The notes under the pieces are model-generated. The model was not told where the DNA came from, ran no database searches, and worked only from the letters and a program-made list of their open reading frames with translations. Positions 1 to 8,690 of a stretch of 64,000 bases of DNA are shown here, piece after piece; position 1 is the stretch's first letter; each line of letters starts with the position of its first letter. Both the position numbers and the translations under genes were made by a program. The stretch is taken from assembly GCA_021733925.1 (NCBI GenBank), contig JAIPJY010000003.1, positions 1-64,000 of the forward strand, in the 5' to 3' direction. This stretch comes from Prosthecobacter sp. GTDB lineage: Bacteria; Verrucomicrobiota; Verrucomicrobiia; Verrucomicrobiales; Verrucomicrobiaceae.

Positions 1-133
1 TGGGCTGATCACGCCATCAGACCTCGCCTCGCGGGACAAGCCCCGCAAAGTTGCCAACCGCCGGATGCGGAAAACCGCACGTCCGGTGGTGTGGGAGCCC
101 TGACGGGTGCAAATCCCGTCAGGGCGACCCGAT
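1..133 (+). mobile_element. 3' end of a group II intron (domains V and VI), 5' part outside the window
   Basis: Positions 58-89 fold as a group II intron domain V. An 8-bp lower helix (58-65 with 82-89) and a 5-bp upper helix (66-70 with 75-79) are capped by an AAAA loop, with the diagnostic two-nucleotide 3' bulge at 80-81. Eight bases later, 97-107 pairs perfectly with 115-125 (11 bp), as domain VI should, followed by GACCCGAT, so the 3' splice junction is probably near 133 (group II introns end in AY). The catalytic triad reads CGC rather than AGC, which occurs in some bacterial classes. The reverse-transcriptase ORF, if present, lies before base 1. No branch-point adenosine is obvious as a bulge in the helix; the candidates are in the loop at 111-113. 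Confidence 0.72.
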
Positions 134-180
134 CAAAACATGCGCTGGCTGGTTTCAGGTTTGGGGAGATGCGGGGCTTC

Positions 181-199
181 CAGAACGGGCTAAAGCCCG
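181..199. repeat. REP-like short palindrome
   Basis: CAGAACGGGCTAAAGCCCG contains the palindrome CGGGCTAAAGCCCG. It shares the pattern CAGAACGnGCT(A/G)AAGCnCG with the palindrome at 22946-22960, which suggests a dispersed family. The flank 200-270 is a purine-rich run of GCGAAG-like words with no convincing gene. Nothing else in 134-348 looks coding. Confidence 0.45.
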
Positions 200-348
200 A
201 GCCGAGCGAAGCGAGACGGACGAACGAAGTGAGCCCGAAGGGAAGCGAAGCGCATCAACTACGTACTCAGAAGAGCTGATGATATGTTATTCGGGAGTGC
301 AGGCTGAGTAGGTGTAGGATGAAGAGACGCTTTGCTTGCTTGTCTGCT

Positions 349-2697
349 TTAAGGCGAGGCCACGCCCATATCCTTGCCATGCAACACCGACTCCAGCGCA
401 ATATCGACGAGGAGTTTTTGGACGTTGAAGTTGGAGGTGGCGAAGGTGTGCTGGAGATTTTCGAGGGTCTGGGGGCCGTAGGCCAGCGGCTGCTGCTTGA
501 CGAAATGATTGAAGAGCTGGCGGATGAAGGCGCGGTGGCCGTAGGGGCTGGTGGCGACGTAGTTGACGATGTCGCGGGGGCCGGTGAGGTGGACTTTGCG
601 GCCTTCGTCGTCGGCGAAGTCGCCCTGGGCATTGACGGGCTTGTTGTTGTCCTGGGTGCGCCAGCGGCCGATGGCGTCGAAGTTTTCGAGGCTGAAGCCG
701 AGGGGGTTGATGGTGGAATGGCAGGACATGCAGGTGTTGTTGCGCGTGAGTTCGGTGATCTTTTCGCGCATGGTGAGCTTGGGATTGAAGTGGCTCTCAT
801 CAAAGGTGACGGCCATGGGGGGAGGACGGAGGGAGAGGCCGACGATGTTGCGGGTGAGAAAGACGCCGCGATGGATGGGCGAGGTGGCGCGGCTGGAGGC
901 GAGCGAGGCGAGGAGGTAGGGGTGGGTGACCACGCCGGCGCGCTGCCGGGGATCAAACGAGACGCGCTGGAAGTCGCCGCCCTGAATGGGCTTGCCGTAG
1001 AATTTGCCGAGGCGGTCATTGAGCAGGAGGTAGTCGGCTTGGAGGAGCTGGCGGTAATCGGACTCGGGACTCCAGACGACTTGATCAAGGAACTCGAAGA
1101 GTGATTCGCGGAGGTCTGCGAGCACGCTGTCGTCGAAGCCGGGGAAGAGCTTGAGGTCCTTGGAGTTGCCTTCGGCGCGTTCGAGTTCGAGCCAGTGGTG
1201 GAAGAAGCCGTGCATCTTGGCCTTGGTGCGGGTGTCTGCGAGCATGCGCTGGGCTTCGGTGCGGATCTGCGCCTCGGTGCGGAGCTTGCCGGAGGCGGCG
1301 GCCTGCATGAGCTTTTTGTCGGGAATGGAATCCCACAGGGTGAGGGCGAGGCGTGAGGCAAAGGCGAAGTCGTCGGGCTTGTCGGACTCGCGCAGTTCGG
1401 GGTAGAGAAACTGCGGGGACTTGAGGGTGAAGAGGACGATGCGCTTGACGGCCTGCTCGGGGCTCTTGGAGGACTTGAAGATGGATTCGACGTAGAGCTG
1501 CTTTTGCTCGTCGGTGAGCGGGCGGCAGAAGGCGGCTTCGACGAAGGTGAAGGCGAATTTGCGGAGCTTTTCGAGGCGGTCAGGCGCGCCGTCTTTGGTG
1601 CCGGCGAGTTCGTTGAGCTTTTCCTCGACGTGCTCGGCGGTGGTGATGGCGGCGTCGGTGGTGGACTGGTCCCAGCCTTTGGAGATGGAGGTGCCGCGCT
1701 CATAGCCGACGCTGCGGTCGTCTGCGGGGAAACTGGTGCTGACGATCATGAGCTCGCGCGGGCGATCGGTGCGCAGGGCGTGCTGGGGGATGATCTCTGC
1801 GACGCCGTGGGGGGGCTTCCACCAGAGCTCGATGGAGGCGGACTGCTCCTTGAATTTGAAATGATCGAGCCGCAGTGCGTAGGCGCGACCGCCGACGAGG
1901 AAGAGGCTTTTTTTCTCCTCGCGCACGGTGGGGCCGGCGCTCACCCAGGCATCGATGAGGACGCCGGTTTCGGTGGTGTCATTGATCCACAGGCGTGCGC
2001 CGTTTTCAGTCTTGAGGATGAACTCATACACGCCGGTGTCTTCTGCGACCACGCTGCCGTTCCAGGAGTCCTGGAACTGCTCGGCCTCCATTTTTTCATT
2101 GTCCGGACTGCCTGCACCAAAGTGGAAGGAGACCTGCGGATCGACGCGCTCCATCTTGTAGTTGGGGCGCTTGGCTTTGATGCCATTTTTTGGTGTGGTG
2201 TCCACGGCCTTCTCGCCGGGCTTTGGCAGTTCGACTCCGCGATAATTGGCCTTCAGGCCTGACTCGGCGCCAATGGGGCGGTCAAAGCCCGGGCCCATGC
2301 GGAAGCGCCCGATCAGGTCCATGACGGAGGTGCGGTACTGCGCGATGGTGAGGCGGCTGAGGTCCTGCTGCGGCGGGTGAATGCGGGCCTGAGCGGCGGA
2401 TGAATAGAAGGCGTCGTAGATGTACGCGGCGACCTGTTTGGCGTCTTCGGCCACGCATTGGTCCTCGTGGTCCTCGGGCATGGTGCGGTCGATTTTGCGG
2501 GCGAGCGCTTCGACGGTGAGGTCGCCGGTGAGCGGGTCGTCGAACTTGTCCTTTACGCCCTGGCCATTGGCGCCATGGCAGTCCAGGCAGAGTTTTTGGT
2601 AGATGAGCGCGCCGGGATGTTCGGCTGCAGAGGCGCACGCGCTGAGCAGCCAGAGCGCGAGCCAGGTGTAGCGAGAATGGGGGGATGTTTGAGCCAT
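349..2697 (-). CDS. Secreted DUF1592/DUF1588/DUF1585-type haem protein with PA14 domain
   Basis: A 782-residue exported protein of the PVC-specific cytochrome families. A signal peptide (about 1-24) precedes a cytochrome-c-like segment with haem motif CLDCH at 37-41. Residues about 185-300 read as a PA14-type beta domain (DTGVYEFILKTENGARLWIN), followed by the DUF1592-DUF1588-DUF1585 block, which contains a second CxxCH, CMSCH, at 656-660 just before INPLGF, as usual for the family. In Planctomycetes and Verrucomicrobia these proteins accompany sulfatases and carbohydrate or peptide degradation genes; their exact redox role is not established. It is the last gene of the minus-strand run from 15600, separated from sdaA by 108 bp with a hairpin, so it may have its own promoter. 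Family assignment is firm, function is not. Confidence 0.88.
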   Translation of the reverse strand: MAQTSPHSRYTWLALWLLSACASAAEHPGALIYQKLCLDCHGANGQGVKDKFDDPLTGDLTVEALARKIDRTMPEDHEDQCVAEDAKQVAAYIYDAFYSSAAQARIHPPQQDLSRLTIAQYRTSVMDLIGRFRMGPGFDRPIGAESGLKANYRGVELPKPGEKAVDTTPKNGIKAKRPNYKMERVDPQVSFHFGAGSPDNEKMEAEQFQDSWNGSVVAEDTGVYEFILKTENGARLWINDTTETGVLIDAWVSAGPTVREEKKSLFLVGGRAYALRLDHFKFKEQSASIELWWKPPHGVAEIIPQHALRTDRPRELMIVSTSFPADDRSVGYERGTSISKGWDQSTTDAAITTAEHVEEKLNELAGTKDGAPDRLEKLRKFAFTFVEAAFCRPLTDEQKQLYVESIFKSSKSPEQAVKRIVLFTLKSPQFLYPELRESDKPDDFAFASRLALTLWDSIPDKKLMQAAASGKLRTEAQIRTEAQRMLADTRTKAKMHGFFHHWLELERAEGNSKDLKLFPGFDDSVLADLRESLFEFLDQVVWSPESDYRQLLQADYLLLNDRLGKFYGKPIQGGDFQRVSFDPRQRAGVVTHPYLLASLASSRATSPIHRGVFLTRNIVGLSLRPPPMAVTFDESHFNPKLTMREKITELTRNNTCMSCHSTINPLGFSLENFDAIGRWRTQDNNKPVNAQGDFADDEGRKVHLTGPRDIVNYVATSPYGHRAFIRQLFNHFVKQQPLAYGPQTLENLQHTFATSNFNVQKLLVDIALESVLHGKDMGVASP

Positions 2698-2740
2698 GAA
2701 AGGGGGTGAAACTTGGCTAAGAGAATAATCCCTTCACCGC

Positions 2741-2760
2741 AACCCTCTTTCAAGAGGGTT
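2741..2760. terminator. Perfect hairpin between sdaA and the DUF1592 gene
   Basis: AACCCTCTT and AAGAGGGTT form a 9-bp perfect inverted repeat with a 2-nt centre in the only sizeable gap (2698-2805) of the operon. There is no clear T tract on either strand, so it may be an attenuating or processing stem rather than a strong terminator. Confidence 0.4.
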
Positions 2761-2805
2761 ACTGTTCCTTCGATCCAGACGTGGGCCTTCACCCTCACCG
2801 TTTCC

Positions 2806-4353
2806 TCAGCAACTCTGACAGCCGCCGCAGCTTTGTGCTTTGCTTGCGCCGAGCTTTCTTTCGATCTCCAGGGAGGTCGGGGTGATGGCGAGGCCGCCGA
2901 GGGAGGTGCAGCGGTGTTCGCGGGGCATCATGGAGGCGACGTTTTTGGCGGCGTCAATGACTTCATCCAGCGGGATGAGGGGATCATAGCCGGCGAGGGC
3001 CATGTTGGCGCAGGAGAGGGCGTTGCTGGCGGCCATGACGTTTTTGCCGAGGCAGGGCGCCTCGACACGATTGGCGATGGGATCGCAGATGAGGCCGAGC
3101 ATGCTTTGAAAGGCCATGGAGGCGGCGGCGATGGCTTGATCCCGCGTGCCACCCGCGAGTGTGACGAGCGCGGCGGCGGCCATGCTGGCGGCTGCGCCAC
3201 CTTCTGCCTGACAGCCGCCGACCTCCGCTGCAAACGTCCAGCGGGTGGCGATGAAGACGCCGATCAATCCGGCGGCGAGCATGGCCTTGGCCATGTCTTC
3301 TTCGGACTTGTCCAGAGACTCTGACATGCCAATCACTGCGCCGGGCAGTGCGGCGCAGGCGCCTGCGGTGGGCGCGGCGACGATGACGCCCATGGAGCTT
3401 TTCACTTCCATCAAGGCGGTGACGTAGAGCACGATGCGATTGAGCGCACCGCCATCGAGCAGTTTGCCTGCTTGCATTAGTTCATGGAAGCGCCCGCTTT
3501 GATGTCCGAGTACGCGGTCATCATACTGCGTGCCTGCGATGCCGCTGGCGATCGACTTTCGAAGGATGCGCACGATGGTGATCATCTTGTCGATGACCTC
3601 ACGCTCGGTGAAGTCTCCGCGAGCCATTTCATACTGCACCGCCAGCTGCCACAAGGGCGTGTGTTGATCGCCGTCGTGTGTGAGCATTGCTGCGCAGCTG
3701 GTGAAGGGCACACGCATGTCTTTCCGTGAAGGTACCGGAAGGACGGGGGAGAGTCGTTTGACGGTTGTGGCAGGCAGATGATCCGCGATCACAAACGCTG
3801 CTGCCTTGACTTGGATGATCTGATGCTTGCCTGCGTCATGATGAAGAACTGCGTCGGCCTCGAACTCAGCGTTCGCACCTTTGGGCAGCCAGATGAGTGT
3901 CTCATGATAACCGCCGTCCATGCGCAGCGGCACGTCATCGATGCTGAGCACCTCCATCATGCCACCACCGGTGGAGATGGCGATGAGGGTGTGCTGCTCG
4001 CGTGCGTTCCGGAGGGTGAGCCGGTAGGTGTTTGGGTGGGGATCGCCCACATCGACCGTTTCGATGCGCAGCTTGATCCCGGCGTCTGCGAGCGCCTGGG
4101 CGGAGCCGGGCAGGCGCTCGTCATCGGCGTCCCAGCCGAGCAAGCCGCCGAAGAGGCCCATGTCGCTGCCCTGGCTTTCGTGCGTAGTGGGAAGTGATCC
4201 AGAGCGGTCAAATTCAACCAGCACTTCCGCGATTTCGCCTTCCATCAAATCACGCGCCAACCGGCCGATGCGCAGGGCTGCGGCGCAGTGCGAGCTGGAG
4301 GGGCCGCGCATGACTGGGCCGATGACGTCATTGAAGATGGAGACGGCGCTCAT
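2806..4353 (-). CDS. sdaA: L-serine ammonia-lyase (iron-sulfur L-serine dehydratase)
   Basis: Converts L-serine to pyruvate and ammonia in the cytoplasm. The N-terminal beta region has the signature GPVMRGPSSSHCAAALRIG. The C-terminal alpha region contains EVKSSMGVIVAAPTAGACAALPGAVIG and ends in CGGCQSC, cysteine-rich as expected for enzymes holding a labile 4Fe-4S cluster. At 515 residues it is the fused single-chain form, somewhat longer than the usual 450-460. Its start overlaps the upstream sulfatase stop by 4 nt (ATGA at 4353-4350), indicating translational coupling. In this operon it would feed another amino-acid-derived carbon source into pyruvate, next to hydroxyproline catabolism. 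Confidence 0.93.
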   Translation of the reverse strand: MSAVSIFNDVIGPVMRGPSSSHCAAALRIGRLARDLMEGEIAEVLVEFDRSGSLPTTHESQGSDMGLFGGLLGWDADDERLPGSAQALADAGIKLRIETVDVGDPHPNTYRLTLRNAREQHTLIAISTGGGMMEVLSIDDVPLRMDGGYHETLIWLPKGANAEFEADAVLHHDAGKHQIIQVKAAAFVIADHLPATTVKRLSPVLPVPSRKDMRVPFTSCAAMLTHDGDQHTPLWQLAVQYEMARGDFTEREVIDKMITIVRILRKSIASGIAGTQYDDRVLGHQSGRFHELMQAGKLLDGGALNRIVLYVTALMEVKSSMGVIVAAPTAGACAALPGAVIGMSESLDKSEEDMAKAMLAAGLIGVFIATRWTFAAEVGGCQAEGGAAASMAAAALVTLAGGTRDQAIAAASMAFQSMLGLICDPIANRVEAPCLGKNVMAASNALSCANMALAGYDPLIPLDEVIDAAKNVASMMPREHRCTSLGGLAITPTSLEIERKLGASKAQSCGGCQSC

Positions 4354-5885
4354 GGGAGTTTGGTTTCGACGCTGCGGCCTGCGGCTTTGGATTTGTCGAG
4401 AAGGGCTTTCAATTCTGCGGCGATCTCGGGGTGTTTGAAATAGAGGTTGGTGGTTTCACCGGGATCGCTAGAAAGATCGTAGAGCTGGCCTGCTGCCTGA
4501 GGCGCGGACTCCGGCAGTGCGAACCGTTTCAGCTCGGCGGAGGTGTAGTTGTTTCCGCCGGAGCCACGGTGGTCGATGTATTTCCAGGTTCCGCGACGAA
4601 TGGACAGAGTGCGCTGGCCGGCAAAGGCCTGCATGAGCAGATAGGGGCGGGCTGGGGCGGTGGAGGTGCCTTCGAGCACGGGCAGCAGGTTGAAGCTGTC
4701 CTCGGCGGCATCGCGTGGAAGTGCTGCGCCGATGATCGCGGCGAGGGTGGCCATGACATCGGTGAGGCAGGCGAGTTGGTCGGTAGTGCTGCCGCTTTTC
4801 ACATGACCCGGCCAGCGGACGATGAGCGGCACGCGGTGCCCGCCCTCCCAGGCGTCACGTTTCATGCCGCGCCAGGGTCTTGCGCCGTCGTGACCGTGGT
4901 CGGCACGCATGTGTACGACGCTGGTGGTTTCGGGGCCGTTGTCGCTGGACAAAAGGACGAGGGTCTTATCTGCGATGCCGAGTTTTTCGAGCTCCTTCAT
5001 CAGCTCGCCGACGATGAAGTCGAGCTCACCGATGAAATCGCCATGCGGGCCGGCGTGGGTTTTGTTTTGAAACTCGGGTGCGGCGAAGGAAGGCAGATGC
5101 ACGGCCTGTGTGGCGTGGTAGAGGTAGAAGGGCTGGTCCGGTGAGGTGCGCATGTGCTCTGCCATGAATTCGCGGCTCTTTTTGAGGAAGATCAGGTCCA
5201 CTTCCTTCATTGGGAAATCTGGTGCGATGAATCCCGGGCGGCAGTCGTTCGCATAGGGGTGCTTGGGCAGCTTCGATTTGTCGATGGGTCCCGTCGGAGG
5301 CACGGGAATATGGTCGCCATCAATGAAAGCATAGAGCCAGTCGGTGGTGGGGCAGCAGGCGGTGCCGAAGAAGTGCTGGAAGCCATGATCGAGCGGGCCG
5401 CCTTCGATACGGCGGGAAAAATCAATGCGGCGGATGTCTTCCAGCCTGCCGCTATGAATGGGCTCGCCCGCCTTGTCGCGAAAGGTGAGGCCGACATGCC
5501 ATTTGCCGGTGGCTGCGGTGGCGTAGCCCTGCTGCCGCAGCATGCCGGGAAGGGTGAGACGGCCCGGAGCGATCAAGCTGGGTCCGCCCGCCCCCTGAAA
5601 CACGGTGCCGCCATTCGGCACGCGAAAGGCCATCTGGCCGGTCATGAGGCTGTAGCGGGAAGGGGTGCAGACTGTGGCTGCGCTGTGGGCGTCGGTGAAC
5701 TTCAGGCCCTCCTGCGCGAGGCGGTCGATGTTTGGCGTGGGCACCTTTGACTGTTCGTTGTAACAACGCAGATCGCCGTAGCCGAGATCATCCGCGAGGA
5801 TGAGGAGGACATGGGGTTTCGTGGCCGCGAGTGCGGGGGCGCACAGGAGGGTGATCTGCAACAGAAGGAAGGCCAGTGATTTCAT
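4350..5885 (-). CDS. Secreted formylglycine-dependent sulfatase (arylsulfatase A family)
   Basis: A 511-residue type I sulfatase. A signal peptide (about 1-20, ending PALA) is followed by the metal-binding motif LLILADDLGYGD with D32 and D33. The formylglycine motif CTPSR starts at C73, whose cysteine must be converted by a formylglycine-generating enzyme. Later motifs include GKWHVG (metal/sulfate site) and LSSDNGPET. It starts 15 nt after the stop of the esterase-like gene and overlaps sdaA by 4 nt. Substrate cannot be told from sequence. In a locus for collagen-like peptides it could act on sulfated glycans attached to or mixed with such material, but that is inference. Confidence 0.93.
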   Translation of the reverse strand: MKSLAFLLLQITLLCAPALAATKPHVLLILADDLGYGDLRCYNEQSKVPTPNIDRLAQEGLKFTDAHSAATVCTPSRYSLMTGQMAFRVPNGGTVFQGAGGPSLIAPGRLTLPGMLRQQGYATAATGKWHVGLTFRDKAGEPIHSGRLEDIRRIDFSRRIEGGPLDHGFQHFFGTACCPTTDWLYAFIDGDHIPVPPTGPIDKSKLPKHPYANDCRPGFIAPDFPMKEVDLIFLKKSREFMAEHMRTSPDQPFYLYHATQAVHLPSFAAPEFQNKTHAGPHGDFIGELDFIVGELMKELEKLGIADKTLVLLSSDNGPETTSVVHMRADHGHDGARPWRGMKRDAWEGGHRVPLIVRWPGHVKSGSTTDQLACLTDVMATLAAIIGAALPRDAAEDSFNLLPVLEGTSTAPARPYLLMQAFAGQRTLSIRRGTWKYIDHRGSGGNNYTSAELKRFALPESAPQAAGQLYDLSSDPGETTNLYFKHPEIAAELKALLDKSKAAGRSVETKLP

Positions 5886-5900
5886 GAGATGCAGCGCCGG

Positions 5901-8690
5901 CTATTTTACCAATTCCTGCCGCGTGGCGATGGGCACGTAGCCGATTTCAAAGCCCGGCGGCGGGGTGAGGATTAACGCGGGATCGATGTGTGCGAGTGTG
6001 CCAGCATCGGGCGGGGTGAGGTAATTGCGGTCCTTGGTCCAGGTGCGGTGCAGTTTCTCCACGCGGGCCTGCACCTGTTCGCGCTCGGCGTCGGTGAGGT
6101 CGGCATTGAGCATCGCGGGCTGGTCGGCGAAGCGGTACCAGTAATACGTCACCACGCTGCCATCGCCGAGGCGGGCCTTGAAGGGGCCGGCGGCGGGGCC
6201 GGGTTTCTTCCAACTGCTTGCGGCGTCCTCGGGGGTGGTGCGTGGCTCCTGCGGCTTTTCGATGGCTTGTTCAAAGCGGTGTTGCGTGAGGCCCAACTCA
6301 GCGGGCACCTCTTTGGGCGGCATCACGTTCCACTGTGGTTTTTTACCGTCTGTGCCGAGCGCGTAGTATTCGGGAAGGGTGACGAGAGAGTCGCTGCTGC
6401 GTGTCAGTTGCTCGTTCCACTTGTAGCTGAAGGTGGTCGGATTGGGGGTGAAGGAGGTGGCGAAGGATTTCCATGCGAGCGGCACTTTCTCCTCACGCTT
6501 TGTGCCTGGCGGATAGATGCTCCAGTTTGATCCGCCGCCTGAGCGGAAGGTGTGTATGGCGGATGACTCCGCTTTGATTGAGCCATTTGCAGGTGCGCCG
6601 CCTTCGAACCATTTCACAACGTGATCCCACAGGGCTGCTTTCTTGTAGGCGGTGAGGCGATGCAGCACGGTGGAGGTGCCATCAGGGCCGATGGGGAATG
6701 CCGTGGGTGCGACGCGGGCGTACTCGTTGCCGTTTGCGTCTTTGGTGAGGATGGCCGGCACATGCTGCGTCTCCATCTGGATGGCTTTGTTGGGCCCGGC
6801 GGGGCGGGTGTCGAGCAACTGTCCGGCCCACTCTGGATGATCGATGGTGGCCTGTGTCCAGAAGAATGGTGTGAAGAAGGCGGCGGGGCCTTTGAAGTTG
6901 GCGGTGTTGAGAAAGAGCGTCCAGCAGTGGTTCCCGGTGGGCACGTTTTTGCCTGCGGTGGTGGTCTTTGGATTGGTCAGCGGCAGGGGCAGGTAGCCGT
7001 AGCCAAAGAGTTCGCCGCTGGTGCCTTGTTTGAGGTTCAAGCCATCGAGCGGAAACAACAGCCAGGGGCTGAGTTGCGCCACGCCATACTGGCCGCGCGG
7101 TTTTTCCCAGGTGCCCGCGCCGTAGCCGGGGCCGTTTGCGATGAAGGAGAAATTGGGGCCCACTCCGCCCATGATGAACTTGGGCGTGGTGGTGGGAAAA
7201 TGCGTGTCACGCCACCAGCCAAGCCCGCCTTCGATGTCGGTGTAGCATTTGCCTTCCGGCTTCTTTCCCTCTTCGTACTGCGGGTGCATCCAGGTGCCGC
7301 AGAGTCCGGTCTGAAACTTATGCCCGGGATACGTCGCCACCAGCGGCCAGGCGGCGGCGTAGAGTGAGAAGCCTCCATTGAATTCCTCCGGTACTTTTTC
7401 AGCAGGGCCAAAGAGATAGCCTGCCATTTCGCCTTGTTGGATTTTCGTCGCAGACGCTGTCTGCTTAGGATGTAGAAGGGCTTCAGCGAAGGCCCGGCCC
7501 ATCAGCGCAAAGGTCTTGGCGCAGCCTAAATAATGGTAGCCGGCATTTGATGCGCCGCGCTGCCAGAGTGCGACTTCGGCGGGAGAGATGAGCTTGGCTT
7601 CGAACTGTTTCAAATACTCACGTTTCTCCGCTTCGGTCATGTGGCCGTCGGCATTGGCGTGGTCTTTATGCTTCGAGTTCAGGTAGAAGCTCATCTGGCG
7701 AGCCTGGGCTCTTTTGTCGTCGATGGCTCCGAGTTCTTCTGACCAAAAGGGCGCTGTCTGCACGGCGAAGACGTTGCCTTTGAACTCGGGGAGCAATGAG
7801 GGCGCGGTCATGGCCTCGCGGAAGGCGAGGGTTTCGGGGTTGGCTTTTAAACCGCCGACACCAATGACGCCGATGACGAATGGCATTTGCGGTGCAATTA
7901 GATCTTTGCGCACATCGCGGATGAATTTGCCCAGTAGGTCGCTGTAAACCGCATATCGCCCGGGCTTGCCACGGTCAGGGTAGGTGTGGCCGTCCACCAT
8001 GTCGTTGAATCCCTGCAACCAGACGAAGCCCGCGATCTCGTAGCCCTGTGCGGCGTCATAGGCCGGACACACGCGCTTCGGATCAGCGAGAACATTCTTC
8101 ACATGCTCGACCATGTAGCGATAGAAGCGGCCTGTTTCCTGTTTCTTCTCCGCAAGCCACTGGGGCATGTCCTTCGGAACACCGTGACCAGGCGGGCCGT
8201 AGTAGAGCTTCTTCTGGTAGTCGTTGAGTTCATACGGTCCCGCGCTCGGCGGGCGGAACTCGGTGTTCAGGCTTCTGCCGCCCCACGCGGTCTTGATGAT
8301 AAGCACAGGTTCCTTCAATGCAGCATCCATCGTGAGGCCGAAGGTGAACTCCGGGCCGATCTTGCCGTTCGACTTCGTCGCATCGTCTCGCGCACCAAAG
8401 CCTGCCGTAAGTTTCCCCGTGCCCTCTCCATTCGCGCTGCCGTCGTATTTGCCGGTGTAATACGAAATCCAAGTGTGATCGCACACGGTCGGTTTGCCAT
8501 CCGCTCCGCGCATCTGTTTCAGCAGCGGCGCTGTGGCGGGATCATCGCCGATGTAGTCAAAGGTCTCGATCTTTGCATGCCCCTCCATGTTCGACTGCCC
8601 GGCGAGGATGAAGACCTTCAGCGGTTTCGCTGCAGAAGGCAGCGACATGGCAAGGAACGAGGCGAACAGGAGGATGTGTTTCATGGTCAA
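5901..8690 (-). CDS. Secreted sialate-O-acetylesterase-like (SASA) protein with long C-terminal extension
   Basis: A 929-residue protein with signal peptide MKHILLFASFLAMSLPSAAKP. The N-terminal third is a carbohydrate-esterase SGNH domain: VFILAGQSNMEGH carries the nucleophile serine, KTAWGGRSL is a further block, and GFVWLQGFNDM occupies the block III position. The other two thirds (about 420-929) contain GYLFGPAEKVPEEFNGGFSLY and WWRDTHFPTTTPKFIMGG, resembling uncharacterised PVC domains (possibly DUF6288), with no catalytic motif I can name. The start overlaps the metallopeptidase stop by 4 nt (8690-8687). Role is probably removal of ester groups from an extracellular glycan or peptide substrate. 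Confidence 0.82.
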   Translation of the reverse strand: MTMKHILLFASFLAMSLPSAAKPLKVFILAGQSNMEGHAKIETFDYIGDDPATAPLLKQMRGADGKPTVCDHTWISYYTGKYDGSANGEGTGKLTAGFGARDDATKSNGKIGPEFTFGLTMDAALKEPVLIIKTAWGGRSLNTEFRPPSAGPYELNDYQKKLYYGPPGHGVPKDMPQWLAEKKQETGRFYRYMVEHVKNVLADPKRVCPAYDAAQGYEIAGFVWLQGFNDMVDGHTYPDRGKPGRYAVYSDLLGKFIRDVRKDLIAPQMPFVIGVIGVGGLKANPETLAFREAMTAPSLLPEFKGNVFAVQTAPFWSEELGAIDDKRAQARQMSFYLNSKHKDHANADGHMTEAEKREYLKQFEAKLISPAEVALWQRGASNAGYHYLGCAKTFALMGRAFAEALLHPKQTASATKIQQGEMAGYLFGPAEKVPEEFNGGFSLYAAAWPLVATYPGHKFQTGLCGTWMHPQYEEGKKPEGKCYTDIEGGLGWWRDTHFPTTTPKFIMGGVGPNFSFIANGPGYGAGTWEKPRGQYGVAQLSPWLLFPLDGLNLKQGTSGELFGYGYLPLPLTNPKTTTAGKNVPTGNHCWTLFLNTANFKGPAAFFTPFFWTQATIDHPEWAGQLLDTRPAGPNKAIQMETQHVPAILTKDANGNEYARVAPTAFPIGPDGTSTVLHRLTAYKKAALWDHVVKWFEGGAPANGSIKAESSAIHTFRSGGGSNWSIYPPGTKREEKVPLAWKSFATSFTPNPTTFSYKWNEQLTRSSDSLVTLPEYYALGTDGKKPQWNVMPPKEVPAELGLTQHRFEQAIEKPQEPRTTPEDAASSWKKPGPAAGPFKARLGDGSVVTYYWYRFADQPAMLNADLTDAEREQVQARVEKLHRTWTKDRNYLTPPDAGTLAHIDPALILTPPPGFEIGYVPIATRQELVK

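Noticed and set aside
267-1703. 478-codon Ser/Pro-rich frame overlapping the DUF1592 gene on the same strand
   Set aside because: Low-complexity Ser/Pro/Ala composition is a frame artefact; the DUF1592 frame has conserved motifs.
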